Shown: positions 49,047 to 56,073 of the stretch, in pieces
Layout of the letters: each line of letters opens with the position of its first letter
How positions within the stretch are numbered: the first letter of the stretch is position 1
DNA from: Anaerozeibacter quisquiliarum
GTDB lineage: Bacteria > Bacillota > Clostridia > Christensenellales > Aristaeellaceae
Reading direction: 5' to 3' (one strand)
Assembly: GCA_051162045.1 (NCBI GenBank)
Contig: JBISDI010000013.1
DNA length: 64,000 bases
Notes under the pieces: generated by a model
The model's input: only the letters and a program-made list of their open reading frames with translations
Told to the model about the DNA's origin: nothing
Databases searched by the model: none
Made by a program: the position numbers and the translations under genes

Positions 49047-50264
49047 ATGAGCAAGTTGATTGTGTTGACCGTAGCCTACAATGCTGCAAAAACGCTGCGT
49101 CGCGCAGTGGACAGCATACTAAAGCAAACCTACCACAATTGGACATATTATATCATTGACAATGGATCGATTGATGATACCAGAGAGATTATCGCGGAGT
49201 ATGCGCAAGAAGATGCACGAATTGTCCAGTGGAACTACGATAAAAATTATGTTTATAGAAGTTATGATATAATTCAAGATATTGCGAGGGCCGATGCGGG
49301 TGACTATTTGGCCATTCTTGACAGCGATGACGAATACAAACCGAGTTTCCTCAAAGATATGCTTTGCTTTGTGCAGGAACATAATTTGGATTTTGCGACT
49401 ACTGGCAATGAGTTCATCAGTGCCACAGACGGAAGCCATTTGGGGAACAGGGCATTCTCTGAGCATGTGATATGCGTCGAGACGGGATTTTCGTATCTCG
49501 AAGCCTATTATGGCTTGCTTCGACCGGTATGGGCAAAGTTCTTTTCGCTGGATATCTTGAGGCAGATAGATTATGGCTATTTGTACGATATCAGATATGG
49601 CGCGGATACGGCATTCTGCCTTGATGTGGCGAAGCGTTGCGATAGATTCGGCATATTGGCGGGTTCGTACTACAAATACTATGTAAACCCGAAATCCGAT
49701 TCCTACACGTATGACCCTGCCCGCTTTGAAGCAGATCGATGCCTTTATAAAATTGCAAGGGGTTTTTTGCTTGAGAAGTGCGGGTATGTCACCGCGCATA
49801 ACGAAGAATTTTTGCTGCTGGTCTACATGAACGCCATTAAAGACACGCTAAATGTGGTGCTGAATGCAAGGGTGCCGGTGGACGAGAAACTTAGTGGGGT
49901 ACTCGGCATTCTTTCGCATGAGTACACAAAGCAGCTCGCGGCAAAGGAGAACTTTGGTGCCTCGTTCGGCGATGCTATGTCGTCGACAAAAGGGCGAAAG
50001 GATTTGTTCGCAAACGTGGCAGATTGGCTGCTTTCCCTACAAGAAGTCCCGGACGAGCAGGTAGAAAGCTTTTGCGATATGGGCGAATTCGCTTGTGCCG
50101 CTGCCGAGCATGCCGATGGATGGGTGTTCTTCAATAAGCTGCGGATACGGCTGTTGATCGACCAGGGGCGCGCCGAGGAAGGGCGCGCGAAGCTCGGCGA
50201 GCTTGAGGAAGTCTTGCCCGGAGATGTCGATCTGGCGGCTTTTCGGGCACAACTGTCTCAATAG
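49047..50264 (+). CDS. Glycosyltransferase family 2 with long C-terminal extension, glycan cluster
   Basis: 405 residues. GT-A domain about 1-230: LIVLTVAYNAAKTLRRAVDS, YYIIDNGSIDDTREII, and GDYLAILDSDDEYKPSFLKD with the DxD site (about residues 80-98). The remaining 175 residues are helical with no known motif; the end (IDQGRAEEGRAKLGELEEVL) resembles a TPR-like helix pair. No membrane segment. AAAGGGAG precedes the ATG at 49047. Last gene of the cluster; its stop is only 4 nt from the end of the convergent mannosyltransferase gene, and no terminator fits between them. Composition drifts back to GC-rich towards its 3' end. Confidence 0.88.
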   Translation: MSKLIVLTVAYNAAKTLRRAVDSILKQTYHNWTYYIIDNGSIDDTREIIAEYAQEDARIVQWNYDKNYVYRSYDIIQDIARADAGDYLAILDSDDEYKPSFLKDMLCFVQEHNLDFATTGNEFISATDGSHLGNRAFSEHVICVETGFSYLEAYYGLLRPVWAKFFSLDILRQIDYGYLYDIRYGADTAFCLDVAKRCDRFGILAGSYYKYYVNPKSDSYTYDPARFEADRCLYKIARGFLLEKCGYVTAHNEEFLLLVYMNAIKDTLNVVLNARVPVDEKLSGVLGILSHEYTKQLAAKENFGASFGDAMSSTKGRKDLFANVADWLLSLQEVPDEQVESFCDMGEFACAAAEHADGWVFFNKLRIRLLIDQGRAEEGRAKLGELEEVLPGDVDLAAFRAQLSQ

Positions 50265-50268
50265 TCCC

Positions 50269-51534
50269 CTACATCACTCCCCCCCAAACCAAATACTGAT
50301 AGACCATCCCGCAAGTCGCGACAACGCTCAGCGCCATGACCGACGCCTCCGCGCGCTTGTCCTCGGTCAGCGCGGTCAGCATCGGGTAGAGGGGGTACAT
50401 CGCGGTCAGGTAGCGGGGGCCGGAGAGCAGCCAGGTGGGGGAGATGGCGAGGTAGATGTACAGCAGCGCATAGGCGGCGTCGCCGGCGTTTAGCTTGCGG
50501 TAGGTCGCCGTCAGCATGCCGATCGAGGCGAGGATCGAGAGCAGCTGCGGGATCCAGGTGCCCCATTGCAGGGTGGCGTCGCGGTAGTGGATCGCGTTGC
50601 TCAGCGTGTAGCGCAGCGTACCCGACAGGCTGCCCATCTGCTGCGACCAATGCTCGCGCTGGTAGGTCAAAAACCGGAGCGGGTCGCCCGACACGCTGAA
50701 GTTTAGGTACAGGTACGCGAGAAAACCCAGCGCCACCGGCAGGCAGCGCAGCGCGCAGATCAGCGCGCGCTTTAGCTCGCCGCCCTTTTTTTCGCGTACG
50801 ACGAGCAGCATCTCGTAGAAGATGGGCACCGCGGCGAGCAGGCCGAGCAGCCGCGCGCTCGACGCCAGCGCGGCCAGCGCGATCGCCGGCGCGAAGCGGC
50901 GGCGGCGCGCCATCAACACGCTGACGAGCGTCAGCAGCAAAAACAGCGATTCGCTGTAAGGGATCGAGAAGAAGAACGACAGCGGCGTGAGCATCATCAG
51001 CAGCACGGCGCGCGCGGCGCTCTGCGCGCCGCCGTCCAGCTCGACCAGGCGGTACAACGCCCAGCCCGCGCCGAACAGGCAGGCGTTCGACACCAGCACA
51101 CCCGCGGCGAACGCGTCGATGCCCAGCGCGACGAAGCCGCGCAGGATCAGCGGGTACAGCGGGAAGAACACCAGGTGCAGCCGCGCGTCGCCCTCATTGA
51201 CGTACCACGAGCGCGCCAGGCCCAGGTAGTGGTTGGCGTCCCAGCGCGACCATAGCTCGGCGCTTCTCAGCGCCTCGCCGCGCGTGGCGATGGCCGCGAC
51301 CAGCAGGATCAGCGAGCGCGACAGCAAAAAAGCCGCGCCCACCGAGATCAGAACGTCGCGGACGGGGGCGCGCTTGCGCGCGCGGCGCTTGGCGGGCGGC
51401 GGGCCGGCCAGGCGGGGCAGCACGTCGGCGCGAAACGGCAATACGAAGTAGCGCGCCAGCAGCACGACCGTGAGAAGGCCCATCAGCACGCTGGCCAGTG
51501 CGGGCACGGCCCACAGCGCGATCAGCTTGGCCAC
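50269..51534 (-). CDS. PIG-V-like mannosyltransferase (membrane GT-C)
   Basis: 421 residues with about ten membrane segments. It resembles bacterial relatives of the GPI mannosyltransferase PIG-V: SAELWSRWDANHYLGLARSWYV (about residues 93-114, with the catalytic-loop Asp), LVFFPLYPLILRGF, TPLSFFFSIPYSESLFLLLT and GPRYLTAMYPLYPML. Such enzymes transfer mannose from a polyprenyl-phosphate donor on the outer face. GTG at 51534 is chosen because GGAGG lies 7 nt upstream, inside the end of the preceding ATPase gene. A link to the glycan cluster that ends next door, on the other strand, is possible. Confidence 0.85.
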   Translation of the reverse strand: MAKLIALWAVPALASVLMGLLTVVLLARYFVLPFRADVLPRLAGPPPAKRRARKRAPVRDVLISVGAAFLLSRSLILLVAAIATRGEALRSAELWSRWDANHYLGLARSWYVNEGDARLHLVFFPLYPLILRGFVALGIDAFAAGVLVSNACLFGAGWALYRLVELDGGAQSAARAVLLMMLTPLSFFFSIPYSESLFLLLTLVSVLMARRRRFAPAIALAALASSARLLGLLAAVPIFYEMLLVVREKKGGELKRALICALRCLPVALGFLAYLYLNFSVSGDPLRFLTYQREHWSQQMGSLSGTLRYTLSNAIHYRDATLQWGTWIPQLLSILASIGMLTATYRKLNAGDAAYALLYIYLAISPTWLLSGPRYLTAMYPLYPMLTALTEDKRAEASVMALSVVATCGMVYQYLVWGGVM

Positions 51535-52232
51535 GCCGCGTCCTCCAGCCATTCGGGCATCAGCCGCCGCTCGATGGCGAGCACCGGCACGCCGAGGTCG
51601 GGCGTTTCGGCCAGCACGGCGGGCAAGGCGCACGCGCACACCACCGGCACCCCGGCCGCGGCCGACACCTGTTCGAGCAGCTTTTGCCCCTCGATCAGGT
51701 GAGCGGGTTCGGTCTCCCGGCCGAGGTTGGCGTTGTTGATCAGGCCGGTGACCTTCATGCGCGCCCGGCCCGCGACGCGGCCCATCAGGCGGATGATCTG
51801 GTCAAGCGTGGCGGAATAGGGTCGAAACGGGTTGACGACGTAGTTCAGCGCGGCGCTCTGTGCGTCGAAGTAGGGCTTGTAGCCGCCGAGCGCCGCCGCG
51901 CCCGCGTCGTCGCCGCCCACGTCGAGCACGGCAAACAGCTCGGGCCGCGCGAACACGCCCATCACATCGGGCGCGAGCACCGGCAGGTCGACGCCGGTCA
52001 GCGCGTAGGGCGGCGCGATCAGTTCCACGCCGCGTTCGTTCAGCAGCGCGCCCTGCTCGGCGCTGCGGAAGAACGGATTCACGATGTCAAGGTCTACCAC
52101 CGCCGCCGCGCGCCCGTCCGCGCGCGCGCCGATCGCGAGCGAGAGCGCGATCTCGCTCTTGCCGCTGCCGTAGTGGCCCACCATGACCTGGATGCGCGGC
52201 CCCGCGCGCCAGGGTTCAAACCGATTTGTCAT
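51522..52232 (-). CDS. ParA/CobQ-like P-loop ATPase
   Basis: 236 residues. Walker A GHYGSGKSEIALSL (about residues 18-31) and AAVVDLDIVNPFFRS with the switch-type aspartate (about 47-61) place it among the MinD/ParA/CobB-like SIMIBI ATPases, but it lacks the second signature lysine of true ParA. LFAVLDVGGDDAGA is the Walker B strand. TGLINNANLGRET matches the guanine/adenine-recognition strand. Role unknown; relatives often sit near oxidoreductase or cofactor genes, which is not the case here. ATG at 52232 with GAGGTG upstream is preferred to GTG at 52244. It starts 8 nt after the acidic membrane protein gene ends. Confidence 0.8.
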   Translation of the reverse strand: MTNRFEPWRAGPRIQVMVGHYGSGKSEIALSLAIGARADGRAAAVVDLDIVNPFFRSAEQGALLNERGVELIAPPYALTGVDLPVLAPDVMGVFARPELFAVLDVGGDDAGAAALGGYKPYFDAQSAALNYVVNPFRPYSATLDQIIRLMGRVAGRARMKVTGLINNANLGRETEPAHLIEGQKLLEQVSAAAGVPVVCACALPAVLAETPDLGVPVLAIERRLMPEWLEDAAWPS

Positions 52233-52240
52233 TGTGCACC

Positions 52241-53176
52241 TCACGAATGACTTTTTCTGCGCGCTTTCCGGCTGAGCGGCGTACCGGTCTTGGGCGCGTA
52301 GCTCGAGCGGTAGCCGATTCGCTCGTCGTAATCGCCCCCGTCCATGTCGTCGTCAAGCGGCAGCAGCGTCGCCGCCGGCGCGTCGTCCTTGTCCGTCGGG
52401 ATGAGGGGATCGTCGCCGGGCGCGCCCGACAGCACCGAATAAAAGTCGTCGTCGAGGTCGCCGAGGTCGGCGTCGTTCATGGCAAACGGGTCCTCGTCCT
52501 CGGCGCGTTTGCGCCGGCTGAGCGACAGGAGGCGCGACTTGCGCTCGCGCGGCTTGCGCGGCGCGTCGTCCCATTCCTCGTCGAAATCGGCAAAATCGGC
52601 GAAGGCAGGCGTTTCCTCAAAGGCCGCGTCCGGTTCGCCCGCGTCGTAGTCCGGGAAGAGGTCTTCGCGCCCGTCTTCCACGGCGTCGCCCTCAAGCTCG
52701 GCCCAGTCGTCCGCATCGTCGCCCGCCGCCTCGTCAAAGGCCAAGTCGAAGGCGTTGTTGAACGCGTCGCCGTCAAGGCCATCGTAATAATCGTCCGCGT
52801 AGTCGCGGTCTTCCGCGTCGTACCGGTCGTATTCGCGGGCGTATTCCTCGTCTCGGTGCAGCACGGCGCTGCGGAAGCGGCGCGGGGGTTCGCGGTCATC
52901 CTCAAGCTCGTCGTCGAGCACGATGCGGCGCTTGCCCACCCACAGCCAATACGGCCGCCAGCGCAGCATCCACACCAGCCAGTCGATCGCGATGCCGATC
53001 GCGATCAGCACCACGAGCAGGCTCAGCCAATGCGCGCCGAGCCAACTCAAGAAGGCCGCGCCGCCGGACGCGCCGCTGCCCGTCGATTGAAATCCCGCCG
53101 CGACGGAAGCGGCCAGGCCGCGAATCCAGCCCAGCATGGCGTTGATAAACCCCTCGGCGTAGCCAGATTGTCCCAT
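52241..53176 (-). CDS. Acidic membrane-anchored protein downstream of cdaR
   Basis: Function unknown. 311 residues. A short N-terminal part (YAEGFINAMLGWIRGLAASV, amphipathic), then one strong membrane segment at about residues 49-72 (LSLLVVLIAIGIAIDWLVWM), then about 235 residues, very acidic and Arg/Asp-rich, with no clear fold (DYADDYYDGLDGDAFNNAFD and similar). Positive WRPYW..GKRR after the segment places the acidic tail in the cytoplasm. The ATG follows GTGAGGATCC. It occupies the place where glmM normally follows cdaA-cdaR. Its resemblance to the 914-2938 protein (one anchor plus a long Asp/Arg tail) is in composition and design, not shown homology. Confidence 0.75.
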   Translation of the reverse strand: MGQSGYAEGFINAMLGWIRGLAASVAAGFQSTGSGASGGAAFLSWLGAHWLSLLVVLIAIGIAIDWLVWMLRWRPYWLWVGKRRIVLDDELEDDREPPRRFRSAVLHRDEEYAREYDRYDAEDRDYADDYYDGLDGDAFNNAFDLAFDEAAGDDADDWAELEGDAVEDGREDLFPDYDAGEPDAAFEETPAFADFADFDEEWDDAPRKPRERKSRLLSLSRRKRAEDEDPFAMNDADLGDLDDDFYSVLSGAPGDDPLIPTDKDDAPAATLLPLDDDMDGGDYDERIGYRSSYAPKTGTPLSRKARRKSHS

Positions 53177-53199
53177 GGATGATCCTCACCTTACATATG

Positions 53200-54486
53200 T
53201 TAGCCGGTAATATCCTCTACCGTCACCGACACCGTGGCGGCCTTGGTCTCGAAGGTCAGCTCCGGATGGCTGGCCACCTGGAACACGATCGGCAATTCGT
53301 ACTGGCCCGAGAGCAGCCCGCTCAAATCGACCGTGGCCTGCACATGCTCGCGCCGCAGCTTTTGCACCACCGAAGCCGGGCCGGTTACCCGCAGCGCGTC
53401 CACCGCCTGCGCAGAGTAGCTGACGCGCTTGCCGCCGGGTTCGTTGATGAAGTCGATCGGGATGTTCTTGAACCGCTGGGTCTCCTTCATCTCGTCGATG
53501 GCGACCGTCACCGATACCTCCACGCTCGACAGGTTCTGCACGCCCTTGAGCGCGGTCACCCGCGCCACCGCCGGGAAGGTGTGGTTGCGGCCCGTGACGT
53601 CCACCGGCTCGATCGCGAGCTCCGTCAGCCCGTCGAGCAGCGACTGCTCGCCCGCCACCCGAATCTGTTTGGGCGACACCTCGACAGAGGTCACCTCATA
53701 ACCCCGCGCCACATTGCCGCGGATCAGCTCGGCCGGATTGTCGGTGATGTCCACCAGCCGCGTCGGGTAAATCGACAGCCCCACCGTGATCGAGCTGGTC
53801 GAGGCCGAGAGCGACGACGCCACCTCCTGGTCCTGCGCGTCCACCAGAATGAACGGCTCGGCGGTGCTGTTGTACGACTCCAACCGTCCCGTCACGTCGG
53901 GGGCGACCAGCGCCTTCGACACCTGCTTGACCACCGAGGCGGGCCCGGATACCGTGATTTGAGAGGGGTTGGGGGCGTAGGCGTACCAGCGGGCCGGATC
54001 GGCGTTTTGCAGCGCCACGTTGACCGGCACCACGCGCTCGTCGAGCGCGTCGACCTCCACCTCGACGTACTCGGGCAGCACCTGCGCCACCGAGCCGTAG
54101 GTGGTGATGCCGCGCAGTTTGACCTGCTGTCGGCCGGAGGTGCGGATGCTGGACAGGTCGAGCTCCACCCGCACGCTGTCGTTTGTCACCTGCGGGAACA
54201 GCGACTGCGACACCCGCACACGCAACTGCGCCTCGCGCAGCTCGTCGAGCTTGAGCACCGCCAGCCGCCGACTGGTCAGCACCGCCTGGCCGGTCACGAT
54301 CACGTCGAGGTTGGAGAGGGCCTTCTCGCGCGTGATCGAGGGGTTTGAGGTAATCACATAGCTCCACAGAAACAGCGCGAACAGCAAACTGAGCAGCTTC
54401 ATGCCCAGGTTCTGGGAGAACAGGCCCCACAGCGCCTTGAGGAAGTGAAGGGTCGCGCGCACGATCTGCTCAAGGTTATTCCTCAC
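53200..54486 (-). CDS. cdaR: YbbR-domain protein CdaR, regulator of diadenylate cyclase
   Basis: 428 residues: one N-terminal membrane segment (LGMKLLSLLFALFLWSYVIT, about 28-47) followed by about four extracellular YbbR repeats, visible as recurring phrases such as QVLPEYVEVEVDALDERVVP, YAPNPSQITVSGPASVVKQV and AVDALRVTGPASVVQKLRRE. YbbR/CdaR binds CdaA and tunes c-di-AMP synthesis. GTG start at 54486 with GGAAGGAGGG lying inside the end of cdaA (11-nt overlap), so the pair is co-translated. Confidence 0.93.
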   Translation of the reverse strand: MRNNLEQIVRATLHFLKALWGLFSQNLGMKLLSLLFALFLWSYVITSNPSITREKALSNLDVIVTGQAVLTSRRLAVLKLDELREAQLRVRVSQSLFPQVTNDSVRVELDLSSIRTSGRQQVKLRGITTYGSVAQVLPEYVEVEVDALDERVVPVNVALQNADPARWYAYAPNPSQITVSGPASVVKQVSKALVAPDVTGRLESYNSTAEPFILVDAQDQEVASSLSASTSSITVGLSIYPTRLVDITDNPAELIRGNVARGYEVTSVEVSPKQIRVAGEQSLLDGLTELAIEPVDVTGRNHTFPAVARVTALKGVQNLSSVEVSVTVAIDEMKETQRFKNIPIDFINEPGGKRVSYSAQAVDALRVTGPASVVQKLRREHVQATVDLSGLLSGQYELPIVFQVASHPELTFETKAATVSVTVEDITG

Positions 54487-55345
54487 GCTGTCCCTCCTTC
54501 CACCGGGCCAGCAGTTGGCGGACGGTCAGTTCCGTAGGCTGGAACAGCTCGGTCAGCAGAGCCGTCAGCGTTTTGCGGTCGAGATGGCGCGTCAGCCGCC
54601 CGTCGCGGGCGGTCGAGATGATGCCGGTCTCCTCCGACACAATCAGCGAAACGGCGTCGGTCATCTCCGATATGCCGAGCGCCGCCCGGTGCCGCGTGCC
54701 CAACTCCCGGCTGAGCGCGTTGTTGTCGGTCAGCGGCAGGATGCAGCCCGCCGCCACGATCCGGTCGTCGCGCAGGATCACCGCGCCGTCGTGCAGCGGG
54801 GTGTTGGGCTCGAAGATGTTTTCCACCAGCGCCGCCGAGATCTCGGCGTCCAGGCGCGTGCCGCTCTCCACGATGTCGGACAGGCCGGTGCGCCGCTCCG
54901 CCACCACGAGCGCCCCGATGCGCTTGCGCGACAGCTCCATCAGCGCGTTCACCAACTCCTCGACCAGCGCGGAAATGCGACGGTTCTCCCGACTGCCCGA
55001 GCCCACCAGCCGCGACCAGTCGCGCCGGCGGCCGATCTGTTCAAGCGTGCGCCTAAGCTCGGGCTGGAACAGCACGATCAGCAGCACCGCCCCGGTACCC
55101 AGCACCTGCTGGAGCAGCCAGTTGATGGCGTTCAGCGCCAGCACCTCGCTGAGCCAGGTGAACAGCAGCACGATCGCCACACCCTTGACCACCGAGCCTA
55201 CGCGCGTGTGCTTGAACATCTTGAGCACTTGGTAGATCACGACGGCCACGATCAGGATGTCGAGCACGTTGCGCCAATCAGGCAGGTCGAACAGGTTGGC
55301 GAACAGCGAGGCGATCGTAACGCCCGCGTTTCGAAGTCCCGCCAA
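54476..55345 (-). CDS. cdaA: Diadenylate cyclase CdaA
   Basis: Makes c-di-AMP from two ATP at the membrane. From TTG at 55345 it has 289 residues. Three membrane segments (about 20-90: VLDILIVAVVIYQVL, GVAIVLLFTWLSEVLAL, GTGAVLLIVLFQPELRR) precede the DAC domain with both catalytic signatures, PLHDGAVIL (DGA, about residue 185) and LGTRHRAALG (RHR, about residue 217). The TTG has a perfect GGGAGG (55353-55358) 7 nt upstream. The longer frame would start at TTG 55390, but that codon lies within the promoter -10 region, so it cannot be used; ATG at 55363 has no good site. Confidence 0.93.
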   Translation of the reverse strand: MAGLRNAGVTIASLFANLFDLPDWRNVLDILIVAVVIYQVLKMFKHTRVGSVVKGVAIVLLFTWLSEVLALNAINWLLQQVLGTGAVLLIVLFQPELRRTLEQIGRRRDWSRLVGSGSRENRRISALVEELVNALMELSRKRIGALVVAERRTGLSDIVESGTRLDAEISAALVENIFEPNTPLHDGAVILRDDRIVAAGCILPLTDNNALSRELGTRHRAALGISEMTDAVSLIVSEETGIISTARDGRLTRHLDRKTLTALLTELFQPTELTVRQLLARWKEGQREE

Positions 55346-55377
55346 ACGACCACCTCCCGACATGATGCCCCAATTAA

Positions 55378-55384
55378 CATTATA
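55378..55384 (-). promoter_or_regulatory. Probable -10 box of the cdaA operon
   Basis: TATAAT on the minus strand at 55379-55384. The -35 region 17 nt upstream is poor (CTGGAA-like). Transcription would begin around 55370, leaving a leader of about 25 nt before the TTG start. Confidence 0.5.
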
Positions 55385-55466
55385 TAGCAAGAGCTAGCTT
55401 TTTCCAGATGGGCGCGTGTTAATTCGCGCCCGAAAAAGCCTACCTTTTCTTGGACGCGGCCAATGG

Positions 55467-56054
55467 CTATTTTGTTTTTGAAGAATTCGCAAAGAAATCC
55501 TCGCGAAGTATGGCATACAGCTCGACGTCCACATATTTGCCCTTGTTGAACAGCCTTCCCCGGAGCGTGCCCTCGCGCTGCATGCCCACCTTGCGCATGA
55601 CCGCGCCCGAGGCCGGGTTTTGCAGTTCGTGCTGCGCCTCGATGCGGTGCAGCATGAGCTCGGTGAACGCAAACTGGATGAGCGCGCCAAGCGCCTCGGT
55701 CATCAGTCCGCAGTTCCAGTAGTCGCGCGAGAGCGAGTAGCCCACCTCGGCGGAGGCGTGGTCGCTCTGGTACCACATGAAGCCGATCGTGCCGATCACC
55801 TTGCCGGTTGCGTTCAAACAGATGGCGAGGCTCGCCGGCTCGCCCATCCGGTACTTGCGCAGCGTGTAGCGGACGTAGGAGCGCGTCTCGCCGATCGTGC
55901 GGTGGGCGTCCCACAGCACATGGCGCGCCACCTCGGGGTCCTTTGAGTATTCAAAGATGTCTCCTACGTCGCGCATGGTCATCCGGCGGATGGTCACACG
56001 TTCGGTCGCGATCGCGGTCAGCCGGTCAAAGATTTCGTCGCCGCCGATCCTCAA
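55467..56054 (-). CDS. GNAT-family acetyltransferase (RimJ/RimL-like)
   Basis: 195 residues from TTG at 56054, which has GGGGGG 6-11 nt upstream; a GTG slightly upstream (56067-56069) would add five residues. RimJ/L-type features: ATERVTIRRMTMRDVGDIFE, GKVIGTIGFMWYQSDHASAE, VGYSLSRDYWNCGLMTEALG with the acetyl-CoA loop, and HRIEAQHELQNPASGAVMRK (Asn-Pro-Ala-Ser typical) followed by VGMQREGTLRG. It would acetylate an amino group of a protein N-terminus, antibiotic or metabolite. Gene stands between cdaA and the GH2-like gene, same strand. Confidence 0.88.
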   Translation of the reverse strand: MRIGGDEIFDRLTAIATERVTIRRMTMRDVGDIFEYSKDPEVARHVLWDAHRTIGETRSYVRYTLRKYRMGEPASLAICLNATGKVIGTIGFMWYQSDHASAEVGYSLSRDYWNCGLMTEALGALIQFAFTELMLHRIEAQHELQNPASGAVMRKVGMQREGTLRGRLFNKGKYVDVELYAILREDFFANSSKTK

Positions 56055-56073
56055 GCAAAAACCCCCCACACGC

